Shown: positions 17,541 through 26,605, counted from the stretch's first letter. The stretch is 64,000 nt of DNA from Lachnospiraceae bacterium (GCA_910574195.1 CAJTBF010000003.1:124001-188000); one strand, 5' to 3'. Numbers and translations: made by a program. The notes: generated by a model not told the origin, from the letters alone.

Positions 17541-20500
17541 TCATGCGTCTATTTTCACTTTATAATACTTTAATACACTATATACCAGTGTCTGTTCTTT
17601 TCGCAGGCCCAAATAGGGTTTTGCATTCCACTGATCACAGCGTCTTTGCAGAAGCTGTAAGATCCGCAGAAATAAAAACTCCTTCTCATTCGAAATTTTT
17701 CCGACCGCCGGAAACATTCGAATCACCGCTTTGCATGTCTCCAGCAGATCCAATGTAAGTTCCTCTGACTGCAACGTTGCATATACAAGACGGAGAATCT
17801 CTCTCTGTGTGCTCTCTTCATAAAATAATTCCCGGTCAAGTACACGGACCTTTCTGTATCTTACCGTTTTTTTACGTTTTCCTTTTTGATACTTTCCGTG
17901 AGTTCCTTTATACTCTTTTTTTCTTTTCCAGCAATAAAGATCTTCAAAAGACGTAACCCGCGCCGGCGCTTCCTTCAGCAGTTCCGCAAACGCCTGTCTT
18001 TCCTCCCTGATCAGTTCCAGCGCTTTCTTCGCATTCTTCTCATCCGGCTTATATTTCAAGGCTTCCTGATACTTCTCCTTTGCCGGATCCAGTCTCCCCT
18101 GATTATAATAGATATTCCCCCAGGGAACAAGACGTGTCACCATAAAATGATCCGGACAGTTTTGTACTGCTTTTTCAAAATATTCTTCCGCTTTCTCCGG
18201 GTTATAGAGCGGATTCCATGTGGCGGGGTTCCCATACATCATCGCCAGTCCGTTATATGCGGAAGAGTCATTTCCCCCGATCTCCAACGCTTTCAGAAAA
18301 TAATTCTCCGCTTCCTCTATTGTAGCGGCTTTTGCACTCTTCTCTCTCTTTTCCTTGGCGCTTTGGGAAAGAAAACCTGCCAAAGCACACACGGTTCGTT
18401 CATCCCCTTTTCCCTTTTCGCTCTGTACCGCAAGCCTGTAATACTTGTCCGCTTTTTCAAAGTAGATCTTTCTCTTTTCCCACAGCGTAAGGCCCGATTT
18501 CTCTCCTATACTTTCTTCTTCTGCACCAGCTTCCGCCGTCTCCGTACTTTCTTTTTCTTCGCCGGGTTCCTCCGCTTCCATACTTTCTTCTTCTGTACCA
18601 GATTTTTCTGTCTCTGTACTTTCTTTCTCTGCGTCGGGTTCCTCCGTCTTCATACTTTCCTTTTCTGCGCCGGATTCCTCCATCCCTGTTTTTTCTATAT
18701 CCACGTCGGACAACAAAATCTGCGGAGATTCCGGATTCTCCTGTTCTTCCAAAAATTCCGGATTCTCTTTGTCATCGGAGAGAACTTTTTCCTGTTTTTC
18801 TTTGTTGTTACGGAAATATTTTTCCCGGTTCTTTTTTATTCTCCTGATTTTTCTGTCGATTCCCTGATAGCGTTTCTTACACAAAGCCGCATATGCAACG
18901 CACGCCTTATATCGTTCTTCCGTATCTAATTCCGTTGCTTCTTCCAGAACCCGCTCCGCGTCCTCCACGGCGCTCTGAGCCTCCATAATCTCCGCCGCCA
19001 CCAGCCGCGACGGAATATCCTCCGGGTTTCTCTCCATAATCATCTGAAAAGTTCTTCTTGCAATTCTTCTATAATGCTCGATTTTATATCCTCTGTTCCT
19101 TACATACGTTTCAAAATTGGACATATAATCCGTTATGACACGATAATCCACATGCTCTATGATCTCAAAGAAACGTTCCGGCGGTGAAAAATTGGTTTCC
19201 ATTGAAGCCGTAAAACAATTGATCCACACAGAAAGCTGAAATTTCTTTTCCGCCGGCGTCTTTTGCATCATGGATTCCCATTTTTCCTGAAATTCTTCTT
19301 CCGTGATATCCTGTGTCTGAAGGATTGCAAAAAATTTTGCATATTCATACGAATAAAACCGGTTATGTTTCAGCAGATAATCCAGGAGATTCGGTGTATT
19401 TTCAAATTCCTCCAATAATTCTACCGTATTGATCCGCTCATGCGGAACGGTCTTCATTCCACGGATAATCTTCGTGCTCAATACATACTTCTCAAACGGA
19501 ATCGTCATATTCTCATCCAAATATCGGATGCCGCCTTTCAGATAAAACTGCGGATCCAGATCCGGGTTAGCCAGGAAGAAAAGATCCGCAATGACATCAT
19601 GTTTTAACATCAGCTTTTGCCCATCATAACGCACAGGTTCCGTTCCCCGCAGTTTTCTGTCAAAACAAGTTTTCAACGCGAATAGATTTACCCCTGTCAG
19701 TCTCGAAAGGAACTCCACTGTGACAGGAATTTTATATAATCCAAACGAAGCAAGAAAAGGAAACACATTCGAAAGCCTTAATGCCCCGGCAGCCGTTTCA
19801 AATCCGTTATCTGATGAAAACAGGACTTCCCACTCGCTCCAGTCAAATTTGAACGAAAGATTTCTTACATCGATACTCTCTTCTTTTACCGTTTGATTAT
19901 ATTTCATACAGACGCGCAGGAAAATCTCACAGGGCGCCGCGCCATAATCCGCCCTTCTCAGAATGTTCTGCAATGTTTCATTTTCAAGCGTAAGGCTTTC
20001 CGGCAGGACATAGGAAATCATCCGTTCCGTCACCTGCCGTTTCCAGAAACTGTCCAGATAAAAACAATGCAGATTCTCCGTCCGGATAAATTTTACACTT
20101 TTTTTCAGCTTCTCTTCCTGCCCCTCCCCGGGCCTGGAATTGGCAAGCAGCAATGCGCCGGCAATATTCGAAATAAATGCCAGATCTATGCTTTTAAAGA
20201 TGACTTCCAGCCGATTACTTCTTTCGGAAAATATCATCTTCACCTTTCTGTTCTCCCGTACATACATAAGCAGCCGGCGGGTCGCGTCCAAATCGTCATA
20301 CGGATTATCTACAAACAACAAAACTTCCGTTTCCTTGTCTATTCTTTCTATAACTTTCTCTATATATCCGTTCGGCTCATTTGCCCTTATCTGCATAAGA
20401 TAAACATGCTTGTCTGTATTTTCGGCTATTTTCAGAGCGGCCAGCGTCAGAAATGTTGTTTTCCCCATTCCCCCTTCTCCCATAACAAAAAATACTCTCA

Positions 20501-21332
20501 TGGGAACTGTTTCTTTGCTTCCTATTACAATTTCCTGATTCATACCGGAAATAATACATTCCACCAGTGGATCGTTCTCCACAACCTGACTCTGACTTGT
20601 AACGTCAAGAATGTCCTGAATCTCCCCGCTCAATCTATAATACTGTAATTCTGATTCCACAAGCTGACCGGACGAAAGTCCTTTTTTGAGAAAATCCTGA
20701 TCAATACAATATAAGCCTTTGATCTCTCCGGGGTCTTCCATCCTTCCCTGCTCTTCCGTACAGATCTTATCCGCAATTCTTTTGATCTCCCTGGACTGAG
20801 ACTGTGCTTCCGTTTTCAGATCATGGACCGCCGCATGGACATCCGTCACGGAACTTTTGATATCCAGTAAAAGATGAGAGACAAACTCATCCCCACTGCG
20901 TAAGAGAGCAAGCCATTGCCTGGCATAAAGCCAAAAACCCTTCTTTATATCTCCTTCATACTCCACATTGCCTCCGTTTTTCTGACAATATGTTTCCCAC
21001 AGAAATTCTCTTAGATTCTCCTCTTTATAATTGCATCCTGAGGCAATCTCTTCCGTAATCGGATTCTGGGAGAGGAATGTTTCGATCTCGTTGATAACAG
21101 AAGGAATATACTCTTCCGGAATATGCATCTCTTCCATATTTTTTACGGAAAGAAGATTCTCTGTCTGAAATTCTCTCCAAAGATCACGAAACTGTCCCAG
21201 AACCTCGTCCGAAATCTTCTCTACGGTAATCCCAAACAATTCTTTCAGCAGATCTTCCGTTATGTTACTGGTGCAGATCTTTGCACCGGAGATAAAAGAA
21301 ATAATCTTACCGTACAGATTCATCGTATCCAC
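17541..21332 (-). CDS. STAND-like P-loop NTPase with C-terminal tetratricopeptide repeats
   Basis: A 1263-residue soluble protein of unknown specific function. Residues 1-250 are a helical N-terminal region with a coiled-coil-like stretch (VHDLKTEAQSQSREIKRI). The NTPase has Walker A GEGGMGKTT (285-293) and Walker B VLLFVDNP (337-344), followed by a sensor-like FSERSNR, in the layout of STAND ATPases. A winged-helix-like middle region follows. Residues 885-944 are five 12-residue acidic repeats. After about 950 come TPR-like helices (AENYFLKALEIGGNDSSAYNGLA; AEEYFEKAVQNCPDHF; AKEKYQEALKYKPDEKNA) and a basic C-terminal domain. The start is GTG at 21332 or ATG at 21323; a G7 run sits at the ribosome site. 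STAND-TPR proteins commonly act in anti-phage defence or signalling; here that is inference from architecture and accessory location. Confidence 0.75.
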   Translation of the reverse strand: MDTMNLYGKIISFISGAKICTSNITEDLLKELFGITVEKISDEVLGQFRDLWREFQTENLLSVKNMEEMHIPEEYIPSVINEIETFLSQNPITEEIASGCNYKEENLREFLWETYCQKNGGNVEYEGDIKKGFWLYARQWLALLRSGDEFVSHLLLDIKSSVTDVHAAVHDLKTEAQSQSREIKRIADKICTEEQGRMEDPGEIKGLYCIDQDFLKKGLSSGQLVESELQYYRLSGEIQDILDVTSQSQVVENDPLVECIISGMNQEIVIGSKETVPMRVFFVMGEGGMGKTTFLTLAALKIAENTDKHVYLMQIRANEPNGYIEKVIERIDKETEVLLFVDNPYDDLDATRRLLMYVRENRKVKMIFSERSNRLEVIFKSIDLAFISNIAGALLLANSRPGEGQEEKLKKSVKFIRTENLHCFYLDSFWKRQVTERMISYVLPESLTLENETLQNILRRADYGAAPCEIFLRVCMKYNQTVKEESIDVRNLSFKFDWSEWEVLFSSDNGFETAAGALRLSNVFPFLASFGLYKIPVTVEFLSRLTGVNLFALKTCFDRKLRGTEPVRYDGQKLMLKHDVIADLFFLANPDLDPQFYLKGGIRYLDENMTIPFEKYVLSTKIIRGMKTVPHERINTVELLEEFENTPNLLDYLLKHNRFYSYEYAKFFAILQTQDITEEEFQEKWESMMQKTPAEKKFQLSVWINCFTASMETNFSPPERFFEIIEHVDYRVITDYMSNFETYVRNRGYKIEHYRRIARRTFQMIMERNPEDIPSRLVAAEIMEAQSAVEDAERVLEEATELDTEERYKACVAYAALCKKRYQGIDRKIRRIKKNREKYFRNNKEKQEKVLSDDKENPEFLEEQENPESPQILLSDVDIEKTGMEESGAEKESMKTEEPDAEKESTETEKSGTEEESMEAEEPGEEKESTETAEAGAEEESIGEKSGLTLWEKRKIYFEKADKYYRLAVQSEKGKGDERTVCALAGFLSQSAKEKREKSAKAATIEEAENYFLKALEIGGNDSSAYNGLAMMYGNPATWNPLYNPEKAEEYFEKAVQNCPDHFMVTRLVPWGNIYYNQGRLDPAKEKYQEALKYKPDEKNAKKALELIREERQAFAELLKEAPARVTSFEDLYCWKRKKEYKGTHGKYQKGKRKKTVRYRKVRVLDRELFYEESTQREILRLVYATLQSEELTLDLLETCKAVIRMFPAVGKISNEKEFLFLRILQLLQRRCDQWNAKPYLGLRKEQTLVYSVLKYYKVKIDA
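18501..18680 (-). repeat. Five tandem 36-bp repeats encoding acidic 12-mers
   Basis: Inside the STAND-like gene, residues 885-944 are five diverged copies of the pattern EEpgaEKESteT (for example EEPDAEKESTET, EKSGTEEESMEA, EEPGEEKESTET). They form an acidic linker between the NTPase half and the TPR half. Copy number could vary between strains. Confidence 0.85.
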
Positions 21333-21334
21333 CG

Positions 21335-21341
21335 CCCCCCC
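21335..21341 (-). repeat. G7 run at the ribosome-binding site of the STAND-like gene
   Basis: On the minus strand GA followed by G7, then CG, then the GTG start at 21332. The run forms the Shine-Dalgarno-like sequence, so a change in its length would change the spacing to the start codon. Confidence 0.7.
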
Positions 21342-21366
21342 TCATAATCAGCTCTGTAGAACAAAA

Positions 21367-21417
21367 GGTAACAAAACCTCTGAAACGTTTTCAGACGATT
21401 TCAAAGATTCTGTTACC
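21367..21417 (-). promoter_or_regulatory. Leader hairpin (possible attenuator) of the STAND-like gene
   Basis: Outer arms GGTAACA (21367-21373) and TGTTACC (21411-21417) enclose an inner hairpin TCTGAAA/TTTCAGA. On the minus strand the outer stem is followed by TTTTGTT. It lies between a good promoter (21442-21470) and the start codon, so it should be transcribed as a leader terminator of the gene; alternatively it terminates the upstream polysaccharide operon. Confidence 0.6.
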
Positions 21418-21441
21418 TGTATAGATTGCGCCACTAAGCTT

Positions 21442-21470
21442 ATCATACCAGATTTGACGGCGTTCGACAA
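21442..21470 (-). promoter_or_regulatory. Candidate promoter of the STAND-like gene
   Basis: On the minus strand TTGTCG (21465-21470), 17 bases, TGGTATGAT with an extended -10 (TATGAT at 21442-21447). It lies in the 172-base gap after the polysaccharide operon and about 110 bases before the start codon. Confidence 0.6.
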
Positions 21471-21504
21471 GGCAGGGGGCTGCTTAAGTTTTTCCATACT
21501 ATAT

Positions 21505-23097
21505 CTAATAAAGCATAACGTCACTAAAAATGTACTCCGAACTACGACTGCCTGTATTATCCGCATAGCCACCGTTAAGGTAAATCGTTACACGCCCTTC
21601 CGCATCCGATAAATCCAGTACATACTGATGCCACCCATCATCTATGTCCGGATAACTTATAAAAATTTCACTTATTTTTTCATTGTTTTCATCAAATGCA
21701 CATATCATTGGCTGACCATGATCAGAAGCCTTCTTACCACAGACGACTAAATAATTATGTTTTCCAATAGAGTCAATCGTTATTTTCGCGCCGATATATT
21801 CTGTGGTATTTATATAATCTGCTATGCTGATTTCACTCCCCGATTCCCTGTGCAGATTTCCAACACAGCGAACTCCCTTTTTTCCGTTATATTGTTTTTC
21901 AACAAATTCTGCATTTGAAAGTTCTACATCAGAATCCTTATCAACTAACAGATCAACCGGTTCCACTTCCCGTATCTTTTCATTCATTACCGCGGCGGCA
22001 TAAAAATCATTTTTGTAATCTGCCTGCCTGTTCAGACTTCCATAATCAAAATGCACATAAAGCTCTAACTCTTCCTCCAGATACTGCTGATAATTGTCTT
22101 TTGTCAGTCTGTATTTGTTATCACGCATACATTCAAGCATATAGCTGTTGACCCATATTCCATAATGCAGTAAATCCTTATAATTATTAATATCCGTAGT
22201 AATGTCGCCAATTCCATTGAAAGAGAATAATTTGATGTTTTCATGCGCAAGAATCAACTCAATAATATATCGCTCTGCCTCTATTTGCCGATATATCCTG
22301 CCATTATCAACAAGGGACTGATACCAGAGCGCACTATATGGCGTAAAGAAGTAATAGAATTCAACCTCCGGATATTCGTCCGCAAGCGAAGTAACATTTT
22401 GCGTGATATTTTCTTTTATTATTTCTCTCAATTCATCCGTCAAATGCACTGGTTTGCCAGGAGGATTCACCTTAATACCATCCGGAGAAAGCGTTTTTAT
22501 ACCAAATGTATACCGATACTGCCATCTTGCATATTCGTCAAATGAAGTGATTCCCGGTACGAAATTTTCTTCATCATTTGCCTGTGCCATTGCATACGCT
22601 CTGCTGAAGATCACATCCTTATTAAAAAGATATTTTACATCATTAAATGGATTCTCATCATACAAATAAGCAGGATATATCCCCAAATCTGTTCTCATAA
22701 CATCGGCAGCATCCAGAAACCGCCCGGTATCCAGTCCTCTTACTATAAGTCCCAAATCCGGATTATGTGCAAGTGCAATCTTTAAGTTATCATTTATTTC
22801 CTTATAGCTGCCGCCGGAATAGGGCACCTTGATGGAATTCACTCCAAAAATTTCATCTAACTCTGATGTTTTGAAATTTTCCGTCATAGATGTTCCTGTG
22901 ATCAGAGCATTATAAGAAAAATGTTTACTAATTCCATCATTCTGGCTCCGCTGATTATTCAACGTGTAATAATAGCCTGTCGTATCCGGTTCGTGGTAAT
23001 GAAAATAGGGATCTATATGATACACAAATTTTCCAATGACGGTAAGCATAATAACAACGATACAAAACCATCCTGCTACCCATCCTTTTGTTTTCAT
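21505..23097 (-). CDS. MBOAT-associated membrane-anchored protein, probable SGNH-type acylation partner
   Basis: 530 residues with one N-terminal transmembrane helix (GWFCIVVIMLTVIGKFVY) and an extracellular body. The motif ALITGTSMTENFKTSEL has the shape of an SGNH-hydrolase block I (Gly-x-Ser with flanking hydrophobic strand), and PYSGGSYKEINDNLKIAL resembles block II of DltD/AlgJ-like proteins. The last 130 residues (YIGAKITIDSIGKHNYLVV; GWHQYVLDLSDAEGRVTIYLNGG) look like a beta-sandwich, possibly carbohydrate-binding, domain. It follows an MBOAT O-acyltransferase in the same direction, as these partners usually do. Likely role: transfer of acyl groups exported by the MBOAT protein onto the surface polysaccharide. 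It is the last gene of the long operon. The start has a modest AAAGGCGG site. Confidence 0.65.
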   Translation of the reverse strand: MKTKGWVAGWFCIVVIMLTVIGKFVYHIDPYFHYHEPDTTGYYYTLNNQRSQNDGISKHFSYNALITGTSMTENFKTSELDEIFGVNSIKVPYSGGSYKEINDNLKIALAHNPDLGLIVRGLDTGRFLDAADVMRTDLGIYPAYLYDENPFNDVKYLFNKDVIFSRAYAMAQANDEENFVPGITSFDEYARWQYRYTFGIKTLSPDGIKVNPPGKPVHLTDELREIIKENITQNVTSLADEYPEVEFYYFFTPYSALWYQSLVDNGRIYRQIEAERYIIELILAHENIKLFSFNGIGDITTDINNYKDLLHYGIWVNSYMLECMRDNKYRLTKDNYQQYLEEELELYVHFDYGSLNRQADYKNDFYAAAVMNEKIREVEPVDLLVDKDSDVELSNAEFVEKQYNGKKGVRCVGNLHRESGSEISIADYINTTEYIGAKITIDSIGKHNYLVVCGKKASDHGQPMICAFDENNEKISEIFISYPDIDDGWHQYVLDLSDAEGRVTIYLNGGYADNTGSRSSEYIFSDVMLY

Positions 23098-23240
23098 ATT
23101 TATAATCCGCCTTTCTGTAAAAGATATCGCTCAGGTTATAAAACCAACTGCCGGCAAACTTCCGCTGATTGTATTTTGGGGTTACCATTCCTCTGCAACG
23201 ATAGATTTCTTTCCAGTACTCACAATTTGCCGCCTGTTTT

Positions 23241-24743
23241 CTAAAAATTGAAATAAACAAACACAGATTCTCCGCTTAAACATATGAAGCCCCAGACAAA
23301 AACGACTGCAGATATAATCATCGTAAACCAAGAGTTATGCCTTAACTTTTTATAGTTATTCTCAAACACCAGACAAATCGCATAGGATATAAGGATATAC
23401 AGCATCATCCAAAATCCTCTGATATTTTCTGTATACCAATCCAGTCTCAAAACATCATTAATAAAAGAAGACTCCTGTAACACAAAAGAATTTATGAGGC
23501 CATCACTGACAGTAGTATTTTGAAAACAAATCATTCTATTTAAGATATCCCGCCACTGGTTGATACTGTCAGACCTGAACAGCAGCCATAAAATATTTAC
23601 GGTAGTAAATGTACATATCCATCGTGCCGGCTCAAAAATATTCTTTTGATACTTCTCTGTAAATCTGTCTAAAATGCTAAACGCTCCATGAAGAAGCCCC
23701 CACAAAATGAACGTCCAGTTTGCCCCATGCCAGATACCGCTTACCAGAAAGACGAGCATTGTATTAAAACAGGTGAAGAAAATCCCCTTTCTACTGCCGC
23801 CCAGAGGGATATAAATATATTTTGTAAAAAATCTTGTCAACGAAATATGCCATCTTTTCCAAAAATCCCGGATAGAAATCGCTTTGTACGGAGAATCAAA
23901 ATTAACAGGCAATGTGATGTTAAACATCATAGACGCCCCTACCGCCATATCACTGTAACCGCTGAAATCAAAATATATTTCAAATGTATAGAACAGCATA
24001 ACGAGGAACCAGTCCGCCGAAGTCGCCGCATCATAATTTGTATATCCCCAGGAAACAGCCTTTGAAAAGACGTCTGCTATCATAACCTTTTTAAATAAAC
24101 CCAATGAAAAGATTTTTATTCCGCAGGCTATATTTTCCCAATTGATCCTCTTTCGGCTTTCATCGTTAAGCTGGCCGATAAAATCTACCGGGTCCGTCAA
24201 AGGCCCCATCAGAATTTTAGGAAAATAAAGAATAAACACCAGATAATCTATCAGGCTGTTTTTATCTATTTCCTTTCTGTAAATTGCAACAATATATGCA
24301 ATTTGCTGGAATGTGAAGAAACTGATACCTATGGGGAGTATCAATTCCTTTAAAGCGATTTCCGTTGTAAAATATGTATTTATATTGGTTATTGCAAAAT
24401 TCGAATACTTAAAATACAATAGCAGTCCTACATTCACAACGACAAGTAAAAATACCCCCCCCCACATCCTGTATCTAAGGCCCTTCAAATGAGGAGGTAT
24501 TTCACAGCCAGTCGCTTCCCCAAACCTGTCCGTCTTCGTAATCAGAATAGAAAAGAGATAATTTACAGCACAGCTTATCCCTAAAATAATAAGCGTGTAC
24601 CAGTCTGAATACGCATAAAAAATAATACTTGCTATAAAAAGTACCATTTTGCCGGCAAACTTATGAAATCTGTTTGCCAGAAAATATAACAATGCTGTCA
24701 AAGGAAGAAACAGCAATATGAAAATAAATGAGTTAAACCGCAT
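23241..24743 (-). CDS. MBOAT-family O-acyltransferase with in-frame G9 tract
   Basis: Polytopic membrane O-acyltransferase (AlgI/PatA/DltB type), 500 residues from the ATG at 24743, which has GGAG 5 bases upstream. Typical blocks are LPIGISFFTFQQIAYIV, YFDFSGYSDMAVGASMMF, DFWKRWHISLTRFF, YIPLGGSRKG and the catalytic-His region SGIWHGANWTFILWG, ending VYFNF as family members do. It is thought to take acyl groups (usually acetyl) from a cytoplasmic donor and pass them across the membrane for O-acylation of a glycan. The coding strand has nine consecutive G at 24455-24463 (codons MWGGV, about residue 93-97), in frame here; any slip would truncate the protein after about 95 residues. Its partner is the gene at 21505-23097. 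Confidence 0.92.
   Translation of the reverse strand: MRFNSFIFILLFLPLTALLYFLANRFHKFAGKMVLFIASIIFYAYSDWYTLIILGISCAVNYLFSILITKTDRFGEATGCEIPPHLKGLRYRMWGGVFLLVVVNVGLLLYFKYSNFAITNINTYFTTEIALKELILPIGISFFTFQQIAYIVAIYRKEIDKNSLIDYLVFILYFPKILMGPLTDPVDFIGQLNDESRKRINWENIACGIKIFSLGLFKKVMIADVFSKAVSWGYTNYDAATSADWFLVMLFYTFEIYFDFSGYSDMAVGASMMFNITLPVNFDSPYKAISIRDFWKRWHISLTRFFTKYIYIPLGGSRKGIFFTCFNTMLVFLVSGIWHGANWTFILWGLLHGAFSILDRFTEKYQKNIFEPARWICTFTTVNILWLLFRSDSINQWRDILNRMICFQNTTVSDGLINSFVLQESSFINDVLRLDWYTENIRGFWMMLYILISYAICLVFENNYKKLRHNSWFTMIISAVVFVWGFICLSGESVFVYFNF
24455..24463 (-). repeat. G9 homopolymer inside an MBOAT gene
   Basis: Nine G on the coding strand within codons for Met-Trp-Gly-Gly-Val. Together with the G8 tract at 27478-27485 these are the only G/C homopolymers of eight or more that I found in the window. 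Confidence 0.95.
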
Positions 24744-24754
24744 TTTTTCTCCTT

Positions 24755-24973
24755 TCATTTATGCTGCAGCACTTCCTCGCCCACAGCCATTCCAACTGTA
24801 TCTGCAAGTTCTTCCGTCACAGTATCATATACAATAATATTTACTCCGGAACCAACCAGGATCTGAGAAGTTCTATTATAAGAGATCTGCGGAACTTCTG
24901 ATTGTTCCTGGGAAGATTTTATTTGCAGATTTTTATATGGAGCAAGTTCCCTGAAAGGTATAGAAAGAGATCC
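24755..24973 (-). pseudogene. Orphan C-terminal coding fragment, unidentified
   Basis: Open in one minus-strand frame after an in-frame TAG, with no credible start. Residues include FRELAPYKNLQI, PQISYNRTSQILVGSG, VNIIVYDTVTEELADTVG and end GEEVLQHK. It overlaps the truncated MBOAT remnant (24933-25373) in another frame and stops just before the start of the intact MBOAT gene. It looks like the tail of a different gene joined to the MBOAT remnant by a deletion. Confidence 0.5.
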
Positions 24974-25373
24974 CTACCGGCAATACAACATCCGGGGAAC
25001 GTACCCGACAAATCTGTATTTTTTCCAGTAAAAAATTGAGATTGGCAATGAGAAAACCCGAATATTTAAAAAACATTAAAATCCCAATATTAAACAAAAA
25101 GCAAAGGATAATCACCTGCTTTTTATGCAAAATTCCGGCTTGCGCCTTACCTCTTCTGTCAATTAACAGCCCTCCAAGCCAGGTAACAACCGTGGAAACC
25201 GCATATCCCCGGATTCCCTCTAAAGGGCGGTCTCCTCCACCATCCCAAAAATGACAAAGAACAACCAGAAAACACATGATGCTCCTTAAAATACACAATC
25301 CCAAATTCCAATTCCGATACAAATTTCCGGATTTTTGTACTTTTTCCATAATTTTCTCTGTCCTTTGTCGCAA
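24933..25373 (-). pseudogene. Chimeric remnant: acyltransferase-3-like start joined to an MBOAT piece
   Basis: A 146-codon open frame. The first part (LCILRSIMCFLVVLCHFWD) resembles the first helix of acyltransferase-3 proteins. The second (LLIDRRGKAQ, then FNIGILMFFKYSGFLIANLNFLL and VVLPVGISFYTFQ) is clearly the N-terminal third of an MBOAT protein. It stops after FYTFQ, a conserved MBOAT block, and everything after it is missing. The frame starts with TTG (25373); an ATG at 25349 is possible. It is best read as a scar of recombination between acyltransferase genes, located between two MBOAT/SGNH pairs. Confidence 0.7.
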
Positions 25374-25458
25374 TTCTCCTCTTTTCGGAAGTTCTATCCT
25401 TTACCAGACAACTTCACTGTCCGTCCAATCAGAATTTGTATCACAAGTCCTCTTCATG

Positions 25459-26592
25459 TTACTCGAGATGAAATTGTTCCATCCCCGCAGAATCAAAATA
25501 TGCATCCGAATTCAACGTATATTCCGCCGCCTCAAAAATAACGATGTCCGGATCAAATAGATCAAAATAATATTCAAAATTCAGAATATTCTGGTAGTCA
25601 TGAATGGCAATATATTCATCAAAGCTATTGATTAAAAACTTATACCCCATTCCATTCATATAGGAACCCTGAAAACACAGCAGCCTGTTCCCATCTTCCA
25701 GCTTCCTGTCTTTTGCTACCCGGTAATTAAATCCCCGAAACTGTTCGTGCAGTTCCAAATCCGGATATTCTTCCGTCTTTTCTTCAAATTCCCTCTTCAA
25801 AGAAAAAATCGGTTCTTCATCTTCAATCGCAAACCGTGACACTTGCAATGAATTTTGCGGGATCATGGTGATCTCAAAATCTTCTTTTTTATTTAAGGGA
25901 ATATCCAATTGTGGGTAATTTGCATTTAACGTCTCGATCATCGCATTTACCCCATAAAAAGCGCCCAGATCGTTCCAGTGTCCGGCGTTATATTTTTGAT
26001 TAAAAACCACCTCTCCCGCCTCTGTTTTTTCAATCAGCAGACCCGTTAAATCAATAAAACAGATTCCTCTTTTCTGCAGCTCCTGATCTAATTCCCGTAC
26101 CCACTCATTACTGTATTCTACTCCGTCGGGAATATACTCCTGAAGTACGGACAGTTTTGCAGGATTCAATACAAAGAGGAACGGAATCTCTCTTTCCTGA
26201 CAAAATTCCTGAATTTCTTCCACCATATCCGCAAAGGCATATAGCCATGCATTCATTCCGTCTGGTGTTCTGGGAATCTTAAAGAAGATGTACCCGTCTT
26301 TTCCATACGTATAGGTTGGATGAACCATTACATCAAACAGTTTATCATGAAGCGCCGTATAGGCTTCTATCATCTGGGAACGAAATCCGATTCGGTCATC
26401 CACATATGCTTCTATTTGTCCGGATAAATCCTCAACTCCCTCTGCACCAAACGGCCATTCTGTCAGATTTCTATTATCAATTTCTGACACCTGATTCGGC
26501 TTATAGTTAAATGTGATGATCGGAAGTAAAATAAGAAGCAGAAATATTACAATGACCAATACATCAATTATTTTTTTCTTCTCTGTTCTCAT
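25459..26592 (-). CDS. AlgX/AlgJ-like (DHHW) SGNH-type O-acetylation protein
   Basis: 377 residues, one N-terminal transmembrane anchor (VLVIVIFLLLILLPIITF) and an extracellular SGNH-like domain. Family marks are DNRNLTEWP after the anchor, the FxxRxxxI region DDRIGFRSQMIEAY, GKDGYIFF, and the catalytic His motif in NAGHWNDLGAF; a late block (LCFQGSYMNGMGYKFL) is where the nucleophile usually sits. Known AlgJ/AlgX/PatB relatives transfer acetyl groups to exported polysaccharide together with an MBOAT protein. AGGAGG lies 9 bases before the ATG. It follows the frameshifted MBOAT gene with a 13-base gap, so they form a pair. Intact here although its MBOAT partner is out of frame. Confidence 0.82.
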   Translation of the reverse strand: MRTEKKKIIDVLVIVIFLLLILLPIITFNYKPNQVSEIDNRNLTEWPFGAEGVEDLSGQIEAYVDDRIGFRSQMIEAYTALHDKLFDVMVHPTYTYGKDGYIFFKIPRTPDGMNAWLYAFADMVEEIQEFCQEREIPFLFVLNPAKLSVLQEYIPDGVEYSNEWVRELDQELQKRGICFIDLTGLLIEKTEAGEVVFNQKYNAGHWNDLGAFYGVNAMIETLNANYPQLDIPLNKKEDFEITMIPQNSLQVSRFAIEDEEPIFSLKREFEEKTEEYPDLELHEQFRGFNYRVAKDRKLEDGNRLLCFQGSYMNGMGYKFLINSFDEYIAIHDYQNILNFEYYFDLFDPDIVIFEAAEYTLNSDAYFDSAGMEQFHLE

Positions 26593-26605
26593 TGAAGGGA
26601 TCCTC

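Noticed and set aside
18501-18680. CRISPR-like repeat array
   Set aside because: Repeats are contiguous, diverged, without spacers and in frame; they encode protein repeats.
22955-23260. 101-codon minus-strand open frame between MBOAT and SGNH genes
   Set aside because: More than half overlaps the SGNH gene and the MBOAT 3' end in other frames, and it has no ribosome site. Bases 23098-23240 have plausible codon usage, so a remnant is possible but not supportable.
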